Numbered from the stretch's first letter, positions 34,205 to 48,800 are shown. The stretch: DNA of 64,000 nucleotides from Monosporascus cannonballus (GCA_004154925.1 QJNS01000038.1:248001-312000), one strand, 5' to 3'. The notes: generated by a model from the letters alone, not told the origin. Numbers and translations: made by a program.

Positions 34205-37200
34205 ATGGATTTCATTTTCCGGGGCAAGTCCTCTGGCTGGAGGAAAGCGGCTATAGTCAACTGCATCGTCCTCGTTTCTATGTCGGCGACATTGCTAGCT
34301 TGCCTCATTAGAGCGGCGGTACGAGTGGGCAGCATTGACAAGACATTGTTTTTCTACGAAGACAAGTGTGAGGAAGGCAGCGTCTCCCATGTGAACACCG
34401 CTCTCCACTTGGTTATCAACATCGTCTCGACAGCTGTGGTAAGCTCGATCTGGCTGTAATCCTTTCATACTCCTATAGAAGGATGAAATTGGGGAACTGT
34501 GACTCCTTCATGTAGAAGCCGTGCTGACCTTGTGTCCTACAGTGAGTTACAGTCTTCGAGCGCTTCAGCCCATGATAGACTGGGGCTTCAGCGCACGGCA
34601 GCAATCCCCTGAATCTGACAGCGCCTCTTCCCAGCACGTACCTTAAACAAGGACCTGAACACTAACTACTTGGCTACCTTAGGCTTGCCTCAAGTAACTT
34701 CTTCATGCAGGTCTTGAACTCGCCATCCAGAGAGGAGGTGGACTTACAACACGAGAAAGGCTCGTGGCTCGGGATTGGTGTGCCTTCAGTGCACAATCCA
34801 TTCCGCGTTTCAAGATTTAAAACTCTATGCTGGGTGTTTATGCTTCTCAGCTCAATCCCCATCCATCTGCTATTCAACTCTACAATCTTCGCAACAGATT
34901 ATAGGGGTTCTGACTTTCATTTAACGATTGGCACCGAAGACCTCGTCAACGGAGGTGACTACTTTTCCCCGGGAGCAAGTCTGGCCCGAGCCGGAAGGTT
35001 CCATTGGGGAGAGGGCATAACTGGAGGCTATGGATACGGCCAGGCAATAAATATCACGGAATATTACGATGCCAACTCAGAAGCCATGCGCAATATCGCC
35101 GTCTCTTTTAAGGGTGCCGGTCAATGGGACAGGCTCAACATAAATCAGTGTAAAGAGGAGTACGTGGACTGTCATGGACTAAAGAAGTACCAGAATGTTG
35201 TCTTAATAGCCGACCAACCAGGTGGATGGGCTCGAGATGACTTGTGAGTCATACTTCATCATTACGTTCACATTCGTCTGGCGTTTGGATGCAAGATCAG
35301 CCCAATTGCATTTCCGGGCCTGGGACTTTACCCTCGGCGTGCACCGTGGACAGACATTCACAGCACCCATTTTGAGTTCTGAGGACTCATGGCAGGCAAA
35401 CAGCTAATCTAGCATGTTCAGGTGGCACCTTAATGACAGTGAATTGGCACTGTGGGATCGCTTGGTCCCCTCCAACCGACCTAACCATTTGTTTTTCGGC
35501 ACACTTTGCAGAATGGAGGCAGAGCTCAAGTTCGGCGGGAAGTCAGTATTTTGCCAAAATAACTGTGGCGTGGCAATGGGTTTCGATAAGACCTTTTCTT
35601 CCCCGATCAATATGTCCGGGCCATGGTCTTATTCTTTCTTTGGCGGTTCCGATCATATGACTTCTTTCGGCGGCTGGGATATGAAATCCGAAAGTTTGAA
35701 TCCGGGCTCTGATAGACTCTCTATCAAGTATTGCCTAGCAGAGCCACTTGAAGCGATCTGCCAGGTTGGGTTGTCGCTAACTCTACTGTTGGCGGTAACT
35801 ATCTGTGTCGTCGTTAAGACTATCACCGCAGTTCTTGTCACGATAGTCCTCAGTCGCCACCGCCAAATTCCTTTAGTAACTCTAGGCGATGCTATCGCGT
35901 CATTTATTGAGAAGCCCGATAGAGTCACTGCTGGGCTTTGCACAATTGGGCAGTTGGAATTTCGAAAAGCGTTAAAATCAAGTCATGGCTACCTTCTGTC
36001 AGGTCCGAGGGAGTGGCAAGTGCAGCGGAACCGCCGAGCTTCGGCTATCCCAGTCTCGGTTTGGGCAACCAGCTATGCCCTTTTGGCAATCTCCATCGGC
36101 TTTTGTGCGTTCTGGGCCGTAAAGGCATGTGTGGATGTAGGCTTGTAAGTGCTATATCACTCTGTTTTCCAGCATCTCCGCAATCTAACTTAGGCTGATA
36201 GCCGCGGAGGCGTCCTCGGGAGCGACCAGAATCCGTTTTTGGATTTAACATTCACCTTACTCAGTGGAATCCTAGCTGCAAATAGCCCCCAGCTTTTACT
36301 GTCTTTCTGCTATCTGACTTACAACAATATGTTTACTCGTCTGCAAATGGCGCGAGAATGGGCCTTGTTCAGTTGCGACTACCATCCCCTGAGGGTTACT
36401 GACCCAAAGGTAAGGTGAAGTTTTCACTCTTCCCCGTACATCGCTGAGCCCTGTGTTTAGGGAGAGCAATACTCGACGTATAGATTACAACTTCCCTATA
36501 AGTACAGCTTGCCTCTCATAGCCATATCCGCGTTACTTCACTGGCTGCTATCGAACTGTATCTACATATTTGTGTCCACCGGAGGTGAGCGGCCCTTGAT
36601 TGCGTCTAACGACGTAAAGCTAATTACAAGGAACAGGCTATTTTACCTCGGCCTCTTCCGGTTTCGAGGCTGATCCGAGTCTACCCCCTACCACCATCAC
36701 TATGGTAGGATACTCTGTTTGGTCTCTCTTTATTCTTACGATCATCTCTCTCATCTTAATATGCATACCCATCGTCCTGAGTCTGAAACGCCTCCCTATC
36801 AACATGACCAACGTCGGCAGCAACTCCCTAGCCATTTCTGCAGCGTGCCACGTCTCGCCGTTGTCATACGCGGTTCAGAAAACCCCGGTTCTCGATACTC
36901 CCGGTTCATCGGAGTTGGACTTGTTCCCGCCCCCTTACGCAGCCATAGAGCTGCGCAATTGGACAGGAGTCGATGGATATGATGACGACCGAGGCGGTAT
37001 CCATCTGCATAAGGCACCCAATCGCGTCTCATCGAAGCATTCTCTGATATCAAAGACGGCCAGCGAAGAGGATGTCGATGCGGGCGAAAGCGTCTTCGCG
37101 AAGCTTTCAAGAAGTAAGCTCCGGTGGGGAGTGGTGAAGATGCCTCCAAGCTGGTACGAATTCGACGACGAAGTACAGGTGGAGCACATCAGTTTTGGTG

Positions 37201-37250
37201 TTCGAGAAGACGATGTTTCATCGCCAGTTCCAGGGCATTGGTACGCGTGA
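34205..37250 (+). CDS. DUF6536-type multi-pass fungal membrane protein
   Basis: An integral membrane protein family of unknown function found in filamentous ascomycetes. Exons: 34,205-34,438; 34,683-35,243; 35,422-36,144; 36,202-36,409; 36,461-36,584; 36,637-37,250. Exon 1 has GWRKAAIVNCIVLV (helix 1) and LHLVINIVSTAV (helix 2). Exon 2 opens SSNFFMQVLNSPSREEVD, then KGSWLGIGVPSV, the most conserved family block. Exon 3 has YCLAEPLEAICQVGLSLTLL, a further helix, and PLVTLGDAIASFIEKPD. Exons 4-6 add at least three more helices (SPQLLLSFCYLTYN, IAISALLHWLLSN, WSLFILTIISLILICIPIV) and a polar cytosolic tail. Exons 2-6 join perfectly in frame. Exon 1 to exon 2 does not: using GTAAGC and TTAG leaves one extra base. 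Either a small extra exon exists in the 244-nt gap, or the gene has a 1-bp lesion. Total about 820 residues. Confidence 0.8.
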
Positions 37251-39211
37251 TATCATATTAAAGTGAGGCTAAGCCTAGGTGGCGCCGGTTGTACGATTTA
37301 ATACGCGCAGGCTAGAGTAACGCCTTCTATCTTCGCCTCTAGTTGGATTTCGTCGTCGACTACTCTAAGATCTTGGGATAGAAGGTGAGGCTACCCTGCG
37401 ACGCTGGAGGAGACAATCGCCAAGGATTTGTATGGAAAAACGTATATAGGCGGCTTAATCAAGAATCGAGGGAGTCTCAAGGTATGTCATAAGTGATTAT
37501 ATTCACTATAATTATCCGTGCTATAGAATTCCTTCAACAGTTTGGGGAGAAGCCGGGCTATATATCTTGGTGAATAACCACGTTATTAAGTAGATCATTC
37601 CCTTATTATTCCCTTTTTTCCATTTATTAGCTGTTGAATAGCATATGAAACAGTATGAAAAGCTTCGGGAAACTTATTCGCAACCTTATACCGAATAACG
37701 TTGGATTCCAAGAAATACGAAGCTGTTTTAAAGGGGATACCGCTCGATGCCTAGCAGCCTATTATAGACCGTAGTTTATGTTGCTTTTATTACGCCGTCG
37801 TATACGATGATTACGCCCTTATCTGAGGCGTACGGTAGCGTGAGAGGCGTGTCTTTGTAATGCTCAACGCAGTTTTAAAGATTTCCAGCTGATGAGTAGT
37901 ATCTCAGAAAAAGGAAGAATGGATGAAGGGAAGTTTGTTCTTCTTTCTGGCATAGGCGAGCATGTAGGTTCAATAATCGTGGTTTTCTTCCAGTCGAAAC
38001 TAATAGAGAAGAGAATAACGGCAATTGAAAGTACGAAGATTCGACAGTCATAGTGCAGACTCCATCCCTCACCCTACTACACTACCATTCGCGACCGAGT
38101 CCAGGGGGGCCAGGAAAACATCGGAAGCAGCACAATGCTTAAGGCAGACTGTCCGTCATATCCCCTTAGGAACATGGTGTATGTGGTGTAATGGCTCATG
38201 CACCTCGTAAGAAAGAGCAGTTGTATTTGGCAGATACAGCGTTACATTATCTCTTTTGAAGTTGCTGTACAAGAAGCTTTCCTGGCAGATTAAGGGCGTG
38301 TTCGGTAGAGCGACCTCTGCACGGGTTGAGTACGAGGTAGGGCGCGTATATTTGCATTAGCACTTGTCTTGAGGCTAGCCGTGAGGCAATATGGACCAAT
38401 AATATTGTGACCGCGCTCGAGCTCCGTAATGCTGATAAAGTCGTGGCTACCGTTAAAGGAAAAGGGGTGGGGCGGCTACGACACCGTTCCAGCATTTGCC
38501 GCGATTCGCTAACGATTTGGAGCTTTGTGGCGTATAATACATTGCACAGATTGTCACAGGATCTATACCCCAAGTCACCCAGCTACTGAACACACCCTAC
38601 TATTCCCCGTTTCCAATATTGACGAGCGGTTGCGACCACCGCTGACGGAGGATTTGTGCCCGCTAGGTTGGGCGTCCATCGAATCGTATTAAGAACCTGG
38701 CTGGGCTTAAGTCTTAAGTGGTGCATTGTTAGACCTGGAGTGCCGAAAAATGTGAGGCCCCACACTATGGCGGGACACCCATAGCAATGCCGAATTGACC
38801 AAAAATGCGCTTTCGTTGCAAATACGTTCCCGCAGGCAAGCCACGGCCGGTCCCGCAAATGTGAATTGCGGTGGGTCTTTGATTGCTACGGCCGCAGCCG
38901 ACGACAACACCACGACATCCGAGTGTTTTCGCCGCAGCGGACACCGGCCTGGTTGGAGGTAATGCCGGCGCCGGCATCAAATGTTACGTTTCCCGAAAGT
39001 TGCCCTCACCAACCCCAGTCGCTTACCTAACCCATCATCACTTTTCCTCAGGCGCTACTCAGGAATTGCTTAGGTATTGCTCTGGATACCTCAGGGAGGT
39101 GATCAAAATTGGTTTAGATAACGAGGCAGTGCTCTGCAGGCCAATGCCAACTCTTCGCTGTGACGTAGGGCCATTTTCGGCCACCTGGGTACAGAAAGGG
39201 GGCCCTTGATA
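37251..39211. other. Gene-free approach to the AT-rich isochore
   Basis: Contains the second copy of the dispersed repeat (37,373-37,660) and otherwise unassigned sequence with short open frames on both strands (for example 38,407-38,589). Nothing with a recognisable domain. Confidence 0.4.
37373..37660 (+). repeat. Dispersed repeat, copy 2 (partner at 7,573)
   Basis: The partner of 7,573-7,850 in the same orientation, with shared blocks AGAAGGTGAGGCT, GATTTGTATG, GGCTTAATCAA, CCGGGCTATAT and a TTTTTTCCAT tail. Upstream at 37,262-37,285 a related GTGAGGCTAAGCCTAGG palindrome-containing piece may mark one end of the element. Class unknown; no coding frame. Confidence 0.6.
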
Positions 39212-39836
39212 AGGTGCAGTTTGGGACCATTCAGCATGGCTTGCTGAATTACCTTTTTGATGGCAATAGTACAATGGTCGGAAATTTCGACGAATCAAAA
39301 CAAATCAGCCGTGGACCCACAATCCTTTCAGTACGATGCAGTTCGTTCAGAATCAGCATTCCCACTTTTTTTCTGCTGAAAATTGCTAATTTTCTTGGCG
39401 GGCTTGGACGAATCATGTTCATTCAGCATGCTGATTTTTCCCCACTTCAGCATCAGCAATTTCGAGTTGCTGAAGTTGCTGATTGATAATGTATGGACTG
39501 AAGCAAAACTTAAAATAGTGGAGAATCAGCTTCAGCAAGTTCATTAGCGTCTTGCTGATTGACAGGGTTGGCACGAGCCATAAGAATCAGAAGCTGAAGT
39601 TAACCGAACTGCTTCTAACGATTTCGTAGCTGAATACTTGTGTCCGTGCGTTCAGCAAACTTAAAAATAACAATTAATTTTAATTGGGTGCCTCCTTGAA
39701 ATATGGGGAAAATACCCATAAGTAAAAACCAGCAAAAATAAAGATACCTGGGGTACAAGCCCCATAATATATTTTCGGAAAAACCAAACTATATTCAGAA
39801 TAAGCCGGTTTTGCTAAATGGTCCCGAACTGCACCT
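39212..39836. mobile_element. Non-autonomous DNA element, 24-bp TIRs, TCAGCA-rich
   Basis: The termini are inverted repeats: 39,212-39,235 reads AGGTGCAGTTTGGGACCATT plus CAGC. The reverse complement of 39,813-39,836 is the same but for two C/T differences. The 625-bp interior lacks a transposase frame. From 39,225 to 39,660 it contains at least a dozen TCAGCA or TGCTGA hexamers, many as nearby inverted pairs (ATTCAGCATGCTGATT at about 39,421), which could be transposase-binding subterminal sites. Both terminal differences are C-to-T type, consistent with RIP. The target-site duplication is unclear, perhaps TA. It sits exactly at the boundary with the AT-rich isochore. Confidence 0.72.
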
Positions 39837-42800
39837 AAACCATGAAGATCCGCCCAGTTACCTCAGCTAGCTCAGGCCTCCCTGGCTCGTTTTCCCAATT
39901 TCTTCAAAGTCACTCAAATACCGCTTTATAACGCTAAATATTAACCAATCAAATTCCAAATCCCCGTAATAAGCTAACGAGGCCTAAGTTATAATTACGT
40001 AAAATTTTTTTCGTTTAATATTTTTATTTCTTTAAAAAAACCAAAATTTATAATAATTTAATAATAAAATATTTTTATAATAATATATATATATTTATAC
40101 GATTACCTTAAATATAACTTATTAATAATATTATTCTGGTTTTAATTAAAACTTATTTACCATTTTTAAATCTTAACGTATTTATTAATTATAACCGGAA
40201 CTTATTACGTTATTATCCCCTTTTTTACAGTACGATAAATCCGAATTTTTTTAATTTTACTGTATTATACTTTTAAAATTAAATATATGTATATATAGAA
40301 TAAATTTTTGATATTAATATAAAAAATTTAATATAACGTTTAAAAATTTTATTCGTAATTAAGTTTTTTACGAAAATAATAATTAATCGCATAATTCGAT
40401 TATTCGGATTAACCGATTAATTAACGTTTTAAAAAAAAAATATGTAAAAAATTATTAATATATAAAAATTAATAGGAATTTTTAATTTTAATTAATTAGG
40501 ACCCCGTTATATATAAATATTATAATATATTATACGAAAAACTTATAACTTTTTTAAAAAGGCCTAAATTCTACCGCCTGCCGAAAAAATTATTATTTAA
40601 AATTAAAATAATTTATATTATTTTAAACGAAAATTAACGTTTTATAAAAATGCTTATTTTTAATTAATTTAAACTTTTAAACGAAATAATTATATATTTA
40701 AGAAAAAATAATAATTATATAATATAAAATAAAAAACGAAATTATTTTATCATAATAATAATCCGAATGTTTTTACGTATTTTTTTTATAAATTTAATTA
40801 TTATAATTAAAATTATTTTCAAAATTAATAACAATTATTTGCCTAATTTGTTAAACGGGTTTTTATTATTTTCAAATTTATTATAAAATAATATCGATAT
40901 ATTAAAAAAATTAAATATTTAGAAAAATTATTATATATTAAATAAAAATATAATTTAATTAATAAATAAAATTAACGTAACGGTATTAATTTCTTTATAA
41001 TAATATAATTTTAATTAAGATAAATTACTTTATATAATTAAATATAATAATTTTAATATTTAAAATTATTTTTATAATATAACGTTTTAATACGGTATTA
41101 TGATGCGAAATATTATTACTGCTTTTATCCGTTATTATAATTATATTTTTAGAAAAAGGTTAAAGTAATTTATATTTCGGCCTAATTAATATTATAAAAT
41201 AAAATACTTTTATAAAATATTATAATAATATTTAATATTATTTAATATTTTTTATTAATTCGTAATTAATATTATCCGTATTTTATTTTTTATTTTTAGT
41301 AATATATTTTAAAAATATATTAAATAAAAATTTTCGAATTTTTTTAAATTAAAATATATATCATATAATAAGCGCCGTTCGATTTCGTTAAGTATAATTA
41401 ACGAAAACGAAAGTATTATCGACGGTATCTATAATATTTATCGAAATTTTTTTTAAAAAATATATAAATTAAAAAAAATAATTTTATCGATTTTCGAAAC
41501 GTTTTTATTTTATTTATAATAATTAGAAAATAATTAATTATATTCGGAAAATATAAATTAATTAAGCCGAAATAATTAATTTATACGATAAATAATAATA
41601 TTTTTTTGTTTTTATTTTATTTTATATATAAATAAAGTTTTTATTTATATTTATACGTATTTATTACCTTAATAATATAACCGAAATATATAAAATATAA
41701 ATAATTTTAAAAATAAATTATTAAATTTTAAATAAAATAACGAAATTATATTAAAAATTATTAAAATTTTACTTTTTCGAACCTTTTATTTTTTATATAT
41801 ATAATAATCGCATATTTACGTTATTTTTGTAAAAAAATATATTTAATACGAATTGTTTATAATAAAAGCATTTAACGTACATAAAATTTCTCAAAATATC
41901 TCGATCGAAAACCTTTTTTCGAAAATCTAACTTATTAAATTTATAAAATATATATATTCCCGGTTAACCGTCGCCGAAATTGAATTTATCGCATATAATA
42001 TAATTTTTAAATATTTTGGTTACATTAAATAAATAGGGAAAATATTACGGGATTTTAATTAAAACGTATTAATAAATAATTTTTTTTTACGAAATTATTT
42101 TATTATTTTTATTATTAATAATATATTATTTAATAATATAAATAATTTAACGGGTAATTCGTAAATACTTTAGGTTTTAATTCGGGAATATAATTTATTT
42201 ATATTATTTTTGAAATAACGTAATTTTAATTAAAATATACCGAATAAAGCTTTTTTATCGGATAATTACGAAGCCGAAAATATTTTTAATACGGCCGATA
42301 TTTTATAAAGTAATAACTTTTTTAATTTTATTAAAAATATTAATTAACCGTTAATTAATATCCTTTTTATTAATAAAAAATTTCGAAATTATTATTGTTT
42401 TTTTAAAAAAAAATCTAAATTTATTTATATTTTTTATATATTATATAATATAGCGATATTAAATTTATTAAACGATTAATACCGATAATATTATTTTTAT
42501 TATAAGGCCAATTAATTTAATTATGGCAAAAATATTTTATTTTAATTAAATATTACGTTTTATAATATTAAATTAAGTATTTATTAATTTTATTTTAATA
42601 TTAAGTTTGGTTCTGATAAAATTTAAAAAAAATATAGAAAATATTTAATTGAAAAAATAAATATTATAATTTGTAACTTATTAACGAATTTCGCCGGTCG
42701 AAAAATAATATATATAATGTTAATATTATTTTTTTCCGAAATTCGCTTTTAATTAAATATTATATATTTTTATAATGCAAATTATATATCCGTTATATTT

Positions 42801-45800
42801 TTTTTATAAAATAAACGTTATGTTATTCGCGATTTTTATAACGAAATATTTAAATACGTTTATTTTTTATTTTGAAATTTTTAATTTATTAAAAGATATT
42901 TAATATAAATTAAAAGGGATAATTAAAAATCCGAACATATTTTAATTATAAGCCGTAAAATTATAAAAATTAAGTTTATCGATTTTAATAATATCGTACT
43001 TATTATTAATAACGTAAATAAGTTTAATTAATTAAATATAATAAAAGATAAAAATTAATTTGTATATAATTTTAACTTAATTATTTTAAAAAATTTTAAT
43101 ACCGGATTTATTAAAAATAATTTGGCTCCGAACGATTATAATATTTTATATACGGAAAAAAATTATAATTTTATAATGTAAATTATCGATAATTTAATTA
43201 ATATTTTTAATTAAAACGGTCCATTATCGTTTTTATTATTATTAAATAAGCAAAATAAATATTTATCGGACGAAAATAAATTATTAATATAAGTTTTTAT
43301 TTTTTAATATTTTATATTTTTTTATAATTAATATAATATTTATATTATAATTTTAATATTAATGTAATTTTATTATTTACGTAATTTTAATTACTTAATT
43401 TCGGAATTATTTTATATATTACCGTAAGTATTTAATTATTATATTAATATAATATATTTATTTCCGGTAATAAAATTACAAATAAAAAATAATATTTTAT
43501 AATACGATATATAATATAATTATTAATGAAATTAATATACGTAATTAAGTTTATAAGTTATGTAATTTTAATTAATTATATTATATTTAAACGTTTTATT
43601 TTTTATAACATTATATAAAAATAACGTATTATCCGTAATTAAATATAATGTATAATTTCGGATTAACTTATATATCCCGTTTATAATTAATTTATTAATT
43701 AATATTTTTAAATAATTTCTTAAGTTTTTTTCCGTTTTGCTTTTTTTCGTACATTATTATAACTTATATATTAATTATTCCTTTTATTTTTTCAGATTCC
43801 AAAATTTTATTTGTTTAAGGCGTAATATTTGCGTTTAAATTATTTTAAAAATTTTTATTCGGATTATATAATAATGTCGAATATTTGGAGATTACGTATA
43901 AATATTTTTGTTACGTTTCCATACGTAATTTGCATATTTATTATTCGTATAACCTCGTAAATTATAATATTTATAAAATAGTTATATAATATATATTTTT
44001 TAATTAGGCGGTTTGGTTTATAAAATTATATTTTTTTATATTATTTATACGGTATCCGGTTTATATAACTTTTTCGTTAAATTACGAAAACCGTATTTAA
44101 TCGAAAGTCCGTAATTAATTTGGTAATTTAATTATTTATAAAGCCGGTATAATCCGTTATAATATAGATTTTATTCTGTCGGTTATTATTATAAAAAATA
44201 TTCCGAATTATTTTATAAATATTTAATATTTATATAAATGCCGTACTTTTTTATAATAAACAATTTCATTCGTAATATAAACTTTTTATAATATTATCGA
44301 ATTTATAAATTTTTAATAATTATAGAATTTTCGTAATTAATATATATTTATATTAATATTAAAATATAAGATATTTCTTAAATTTTTAGTAATATTAATA
44401 TAATTTTATAATATATAATTGGTATTTGGAATCGGTTATATATAATATGTATTTTTTATAAGAAACGTTTTATATATTAAAATAATCAAATATTATTTGG
44501 CTAATACGAAAATGTTTTAATTAAGATTACGCTATCGGTTTTGCCTTTTTACAGATTATTCTAATACCGGTTCCGGCTGTTTTTTGATTAAGGATTTTAT
44601 TATTTATTTTTAAAATTATTTTTCGGAGCCAAATTATTTTTATTTTAGTACTTGTTCCGGTTATTTTTTAATCCAAGATTTTGTTATTTATTTTTAAAAT
44701 TATTTTTTAAAGGTAAGTTATTTTTCGAAAATAAGTTATTTTTTAAAGGTAAGTGATATTTCGGGGATATTATTAACGAATTTAATATCTTTAATTAGGC
44801 AAATAGGATTTTTTGGGTTTATTTAGAATATATTATCGAAAATTATAACGGAAATTACTTTTAATATAACGGCAAGAAATTTATTTATCGTTTATACTAT
44901 TATAAAATATATAAAGATATATATTATAATAAGAATTGCGTATATTAAATAAAATAAATTAATTAATAATTATTATATTATAAATAATATAATTTTATAT
45001 CTTAAAATATAATAAATATTTGAAATTATAAACAATTATTATTAAATAAGTAATATTTATTTATATTACATAATTATAATAATTATATTTAATTTATCCT
45101 TAATTTAAATAATTTTATAAATTATATTAAGAAATATATAATAAAATATAAACCTTATATAATTTATATATAATTATTTAATTTCTTTGTATATTATTAT
45201 TTTGTTATTAAAAAATAACGTTAATTTTTTATTTATATTTACTAATTTATCTAAACTTAATAATTTATATGTTTATGATTATATAATTCTAAAATATATA
45301 TATATTTTAATTTTAATTATATATATTATTTTAGGAGATTTTTCTAATTTATTAATTATTCGTAAATCTTATTCGTATATTAAAAATTCTTATATATTTC
45401 TTATTAATTTTAATAATATATTTTGCAGTTATTTAATATATTAATTTCACTTTATTTATTATATTTTATATTTTGTATTTATATTTTTAGGTTTAATTAG
45501 ACCGAATGTATATCGGTAAATATATAATATTATTAAATTTTCTAATTATAATTACTTATTTAAATATATTTAACATTATGTAATTATTATAATAATATTA
45601 CCGTTATTTGATAAAATAAATTATAATATTTATATTCGGAAATTATATAATAATTTAACAAAAAATTAAAACGTATATAAAGATTATAACGGCGTTAAGT
45701 TAACTTTTGATACGAATTATATTTATTACGGCGTCATTTTTCGTATTTTATTTGTATTATATATATATATATATTTAAATTTTGCGTTAATTTACAAAAT

Positions 45801-48800
45801 AAACCTTTTTTAAATTAAATAATTATTTAATAAAATCTTAGTATTAATAAGTTTTTATAAGGTAAATTTTATTATTATATGTTAAAAAACGTAAATTATT
45901 TGTCGTTATATATATATTAACGTATATTTTATTTACGATAATTTCGGAATAACATTTTAATAAAAATTCCGAGATTTCGATTATATATATATAATTTATG
46001 AAGAATTAATAAAAATGTATTTATATATTTAACGATTTTCTAACTTTATTTTTAGTAAACCTTAAAAACGTTATTAAATAATATGTAATATTATTTTTTT
46101 ATATCAAAATATAATAATAAAATTATTAATACGAATAATACGGATTATTGAATAATAAGTTTTTAAAACCGCGAAATAAACGTTTTTTATATTATAAATT
46201 TAACCGGCGTATATTTTTTGAAAAAAAAGCATAATTTGAGCCGTTAATTGTTTTCGAAAATTTATAATTTATAATAATTTGCATAATATAAATAATACTA
46301 AGGATATAATAATTTTCTAATTTTAATTAGGAGGAATATAAAATTGCAATATATTTTATAGTATATATTATGTAAACGTTAGTTTTATAATATTAAACGA
46401 AAGGAAATTTTGTAATTATACGTAATTAACTGCCGAATAAATAACTTTTTATAAAATTTGAATTTTTAAGTACCGTGATATATTTCGTATTAATACTAAG
46501 GATATCGGCGGTTATCCGGAATGTCCGATTATTATTATATTTATATAAAATTTTGATATAAAGAAATTCTTAAAATTAATTAAGGAAGAAAAAAGGAATT
46601 CTTAGAACTAACTAGAGACTCAATTATGTCGATAAAGGGAAAATGCGATAAAAAAAAGTTAAATCCGGTTATTAACTTTTATTAAAGGAATTAAAAAGTC
46701 CTAATTCGAAAAAAATAATTACCAAAATTTCTAACAAAATAATAATAAGATATATAAACGGTTTCGAAAAATATTAATTAAAATTATATGTCGATAAATA
46801 TTAATTTTAATTATAAAAAATAAAATTATAAAGCGTAATTAATAAGGATTTATTATGAACTCGGAATTTTAAACGTTTTAAATTAGTATTTAAAAAATAC
46901 AAATACCGGAATAGTTATATTAATCATAAAAGAATAATATTTCTGATATTGGCGAAAAATTATTTATATTATTTATATACCTGTGTAATTAATCTTTTAT
47001 TCGAATTATTCGACCCGAATTTAAATATTTTAAAAATTAAAAAGGATAAAAATATTTTAAAAATTAATATAATAAAATCAAAAAAATTGAAAAATAAAAT
47101 TTAAAATTTTTTAATTTGGCGTCGTAAATTAAAAGCTATAAGTTAAAAAGATAATTTGCTAATAGCCGTAATAAATTATAATTTAAGTTACATTATATAA
47201 AATTTTTTAATTTTTTTAATTAAAAGAATTTATTATATATTTATTACGGCATATAATTAATCCGGATTAAAACGAATTAATATTTTATATAAAGTTTAAT
47301 AAATTAAAAATTAACAAAAATAACGAATTGAATAAATAAATAATATATTAATAATTTTAATTAATATTACGTAAATATTTATAATTATTGCGCTTTATGA
47401 CCGCAAGATTATGTCGAAACCAAATACGTTTTTTGTTATCGGCCTTAATTAGGGCCGGCAAAATTTCGTTTTTTGCTTTTTAATTTAATATTACGATTAT
47501 TTTTTAATTTATTATTATTATTATTATCCAACAAATGTCGTTTATTCCTAATGCGTAATTCCTTAATTTCGATAAAGATTATTATTTCGGCTTTTTTTCC
47601 GATATATTATTTATAACGTTAAGCTGCGGATTATTACATTTTGGTAATGTTGGCGATTTCGATAACGATATAAAAATAAACGAATTATGCAAATATGAGT
47701 ACGGTATTAAAAACGGGGCTAAAAGGTTAAAAATATTAAGGAATATTAGGTTTTGCGCCAACGTTATAAATAAAAGAAATGAAATAAACTTTTAATTAAA
47801 ATTACTTAATATATTACGAATTACGCATATAAATATAAACATTATTATAACCGAAATTGCAATTTTATTTTACGAAAATACATAAATTATATGCCGGTTT
47901 AGTATTTGAATTATTAGAATTATTTTTAAATTATCAGGCGCCGGTTTAAACCGAGTAACCATATATAATATACCTTAATTAGGACCGAGCGCGATTTACG
48001 GTAACCTTATAATTTTTTCCGATATTTATCGAATTTATAATATAATAATAATCCGTAATTTATATAAATTGGTTTACGGTATAAAAATATATTACCGTTA
48101 TTTCTAATTAAGCGAATTCCGTTATTTATAAGAAATTATTTATGCATTTTGTAAAATCGAAAATATAACTTTTTCGTATATTATATATAACGCAAAAAAT
48201 TGGCGAGTTTTTAAAATATCTTAATATTGCTATTTATAGAATCTAAGAATCTTCTTTATTAATTCAATTATATTTTGAATTAAATATAAACTTTTAATTT
48301 TATTTAATTTATTCGGAAACTTATTAAATTAAAATTATTTAAATTTAATAAGAATAAATATTTATTTTGCCCTTTTATTACCAAACGGAAATAATGTACA
48401 AAAAATAATTCGTTTGCTTATCGTTTATACCAGGATTTTATTATTTCCTAAATAACTACTTTTATTAAACAGATTTTTAATTATTTTTACGCGGATAATT
48501 TCGAATTTAAAAATTTAGGTATATAAAGGAAATTAAGCGTATATATATTATAATAAAGTCCAGTCTGAATTAAATTATTATGGTTTTTTTAATATAAGAA
48601 TTTCGTTTTTTAAATATATTAAAATTGCTTTACGTATATATTTGCTACTAAGTAACGCATATTATTAAGGCCTTATTTTTATCCGGTACCGTAAATCAAA
48701 ATTGCTTTATTTCGAAAATTTAAAGGTAATATTTAAACCGGCCGAAAATTAAGATTAAAATTTAATAATTATTTCGTTTTAATCGAGATTATTCGTAATA

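Noticed and set aside
1..39211. tRNA genes or CRISPR-like arrays
   Set aside because: I scanned for the GGTTCGAATCC-type B box with a matching acceptor stem and for spaced direct repeats. No convincing case was found, and CRISPR is not expected in a fungus.
45187..45444. 85-codon frame in the AT-rich block
   Set aside because: Composed almost only of Ile, Leu, Tyr, Asn and Phe, as expected from random A+T sequence.
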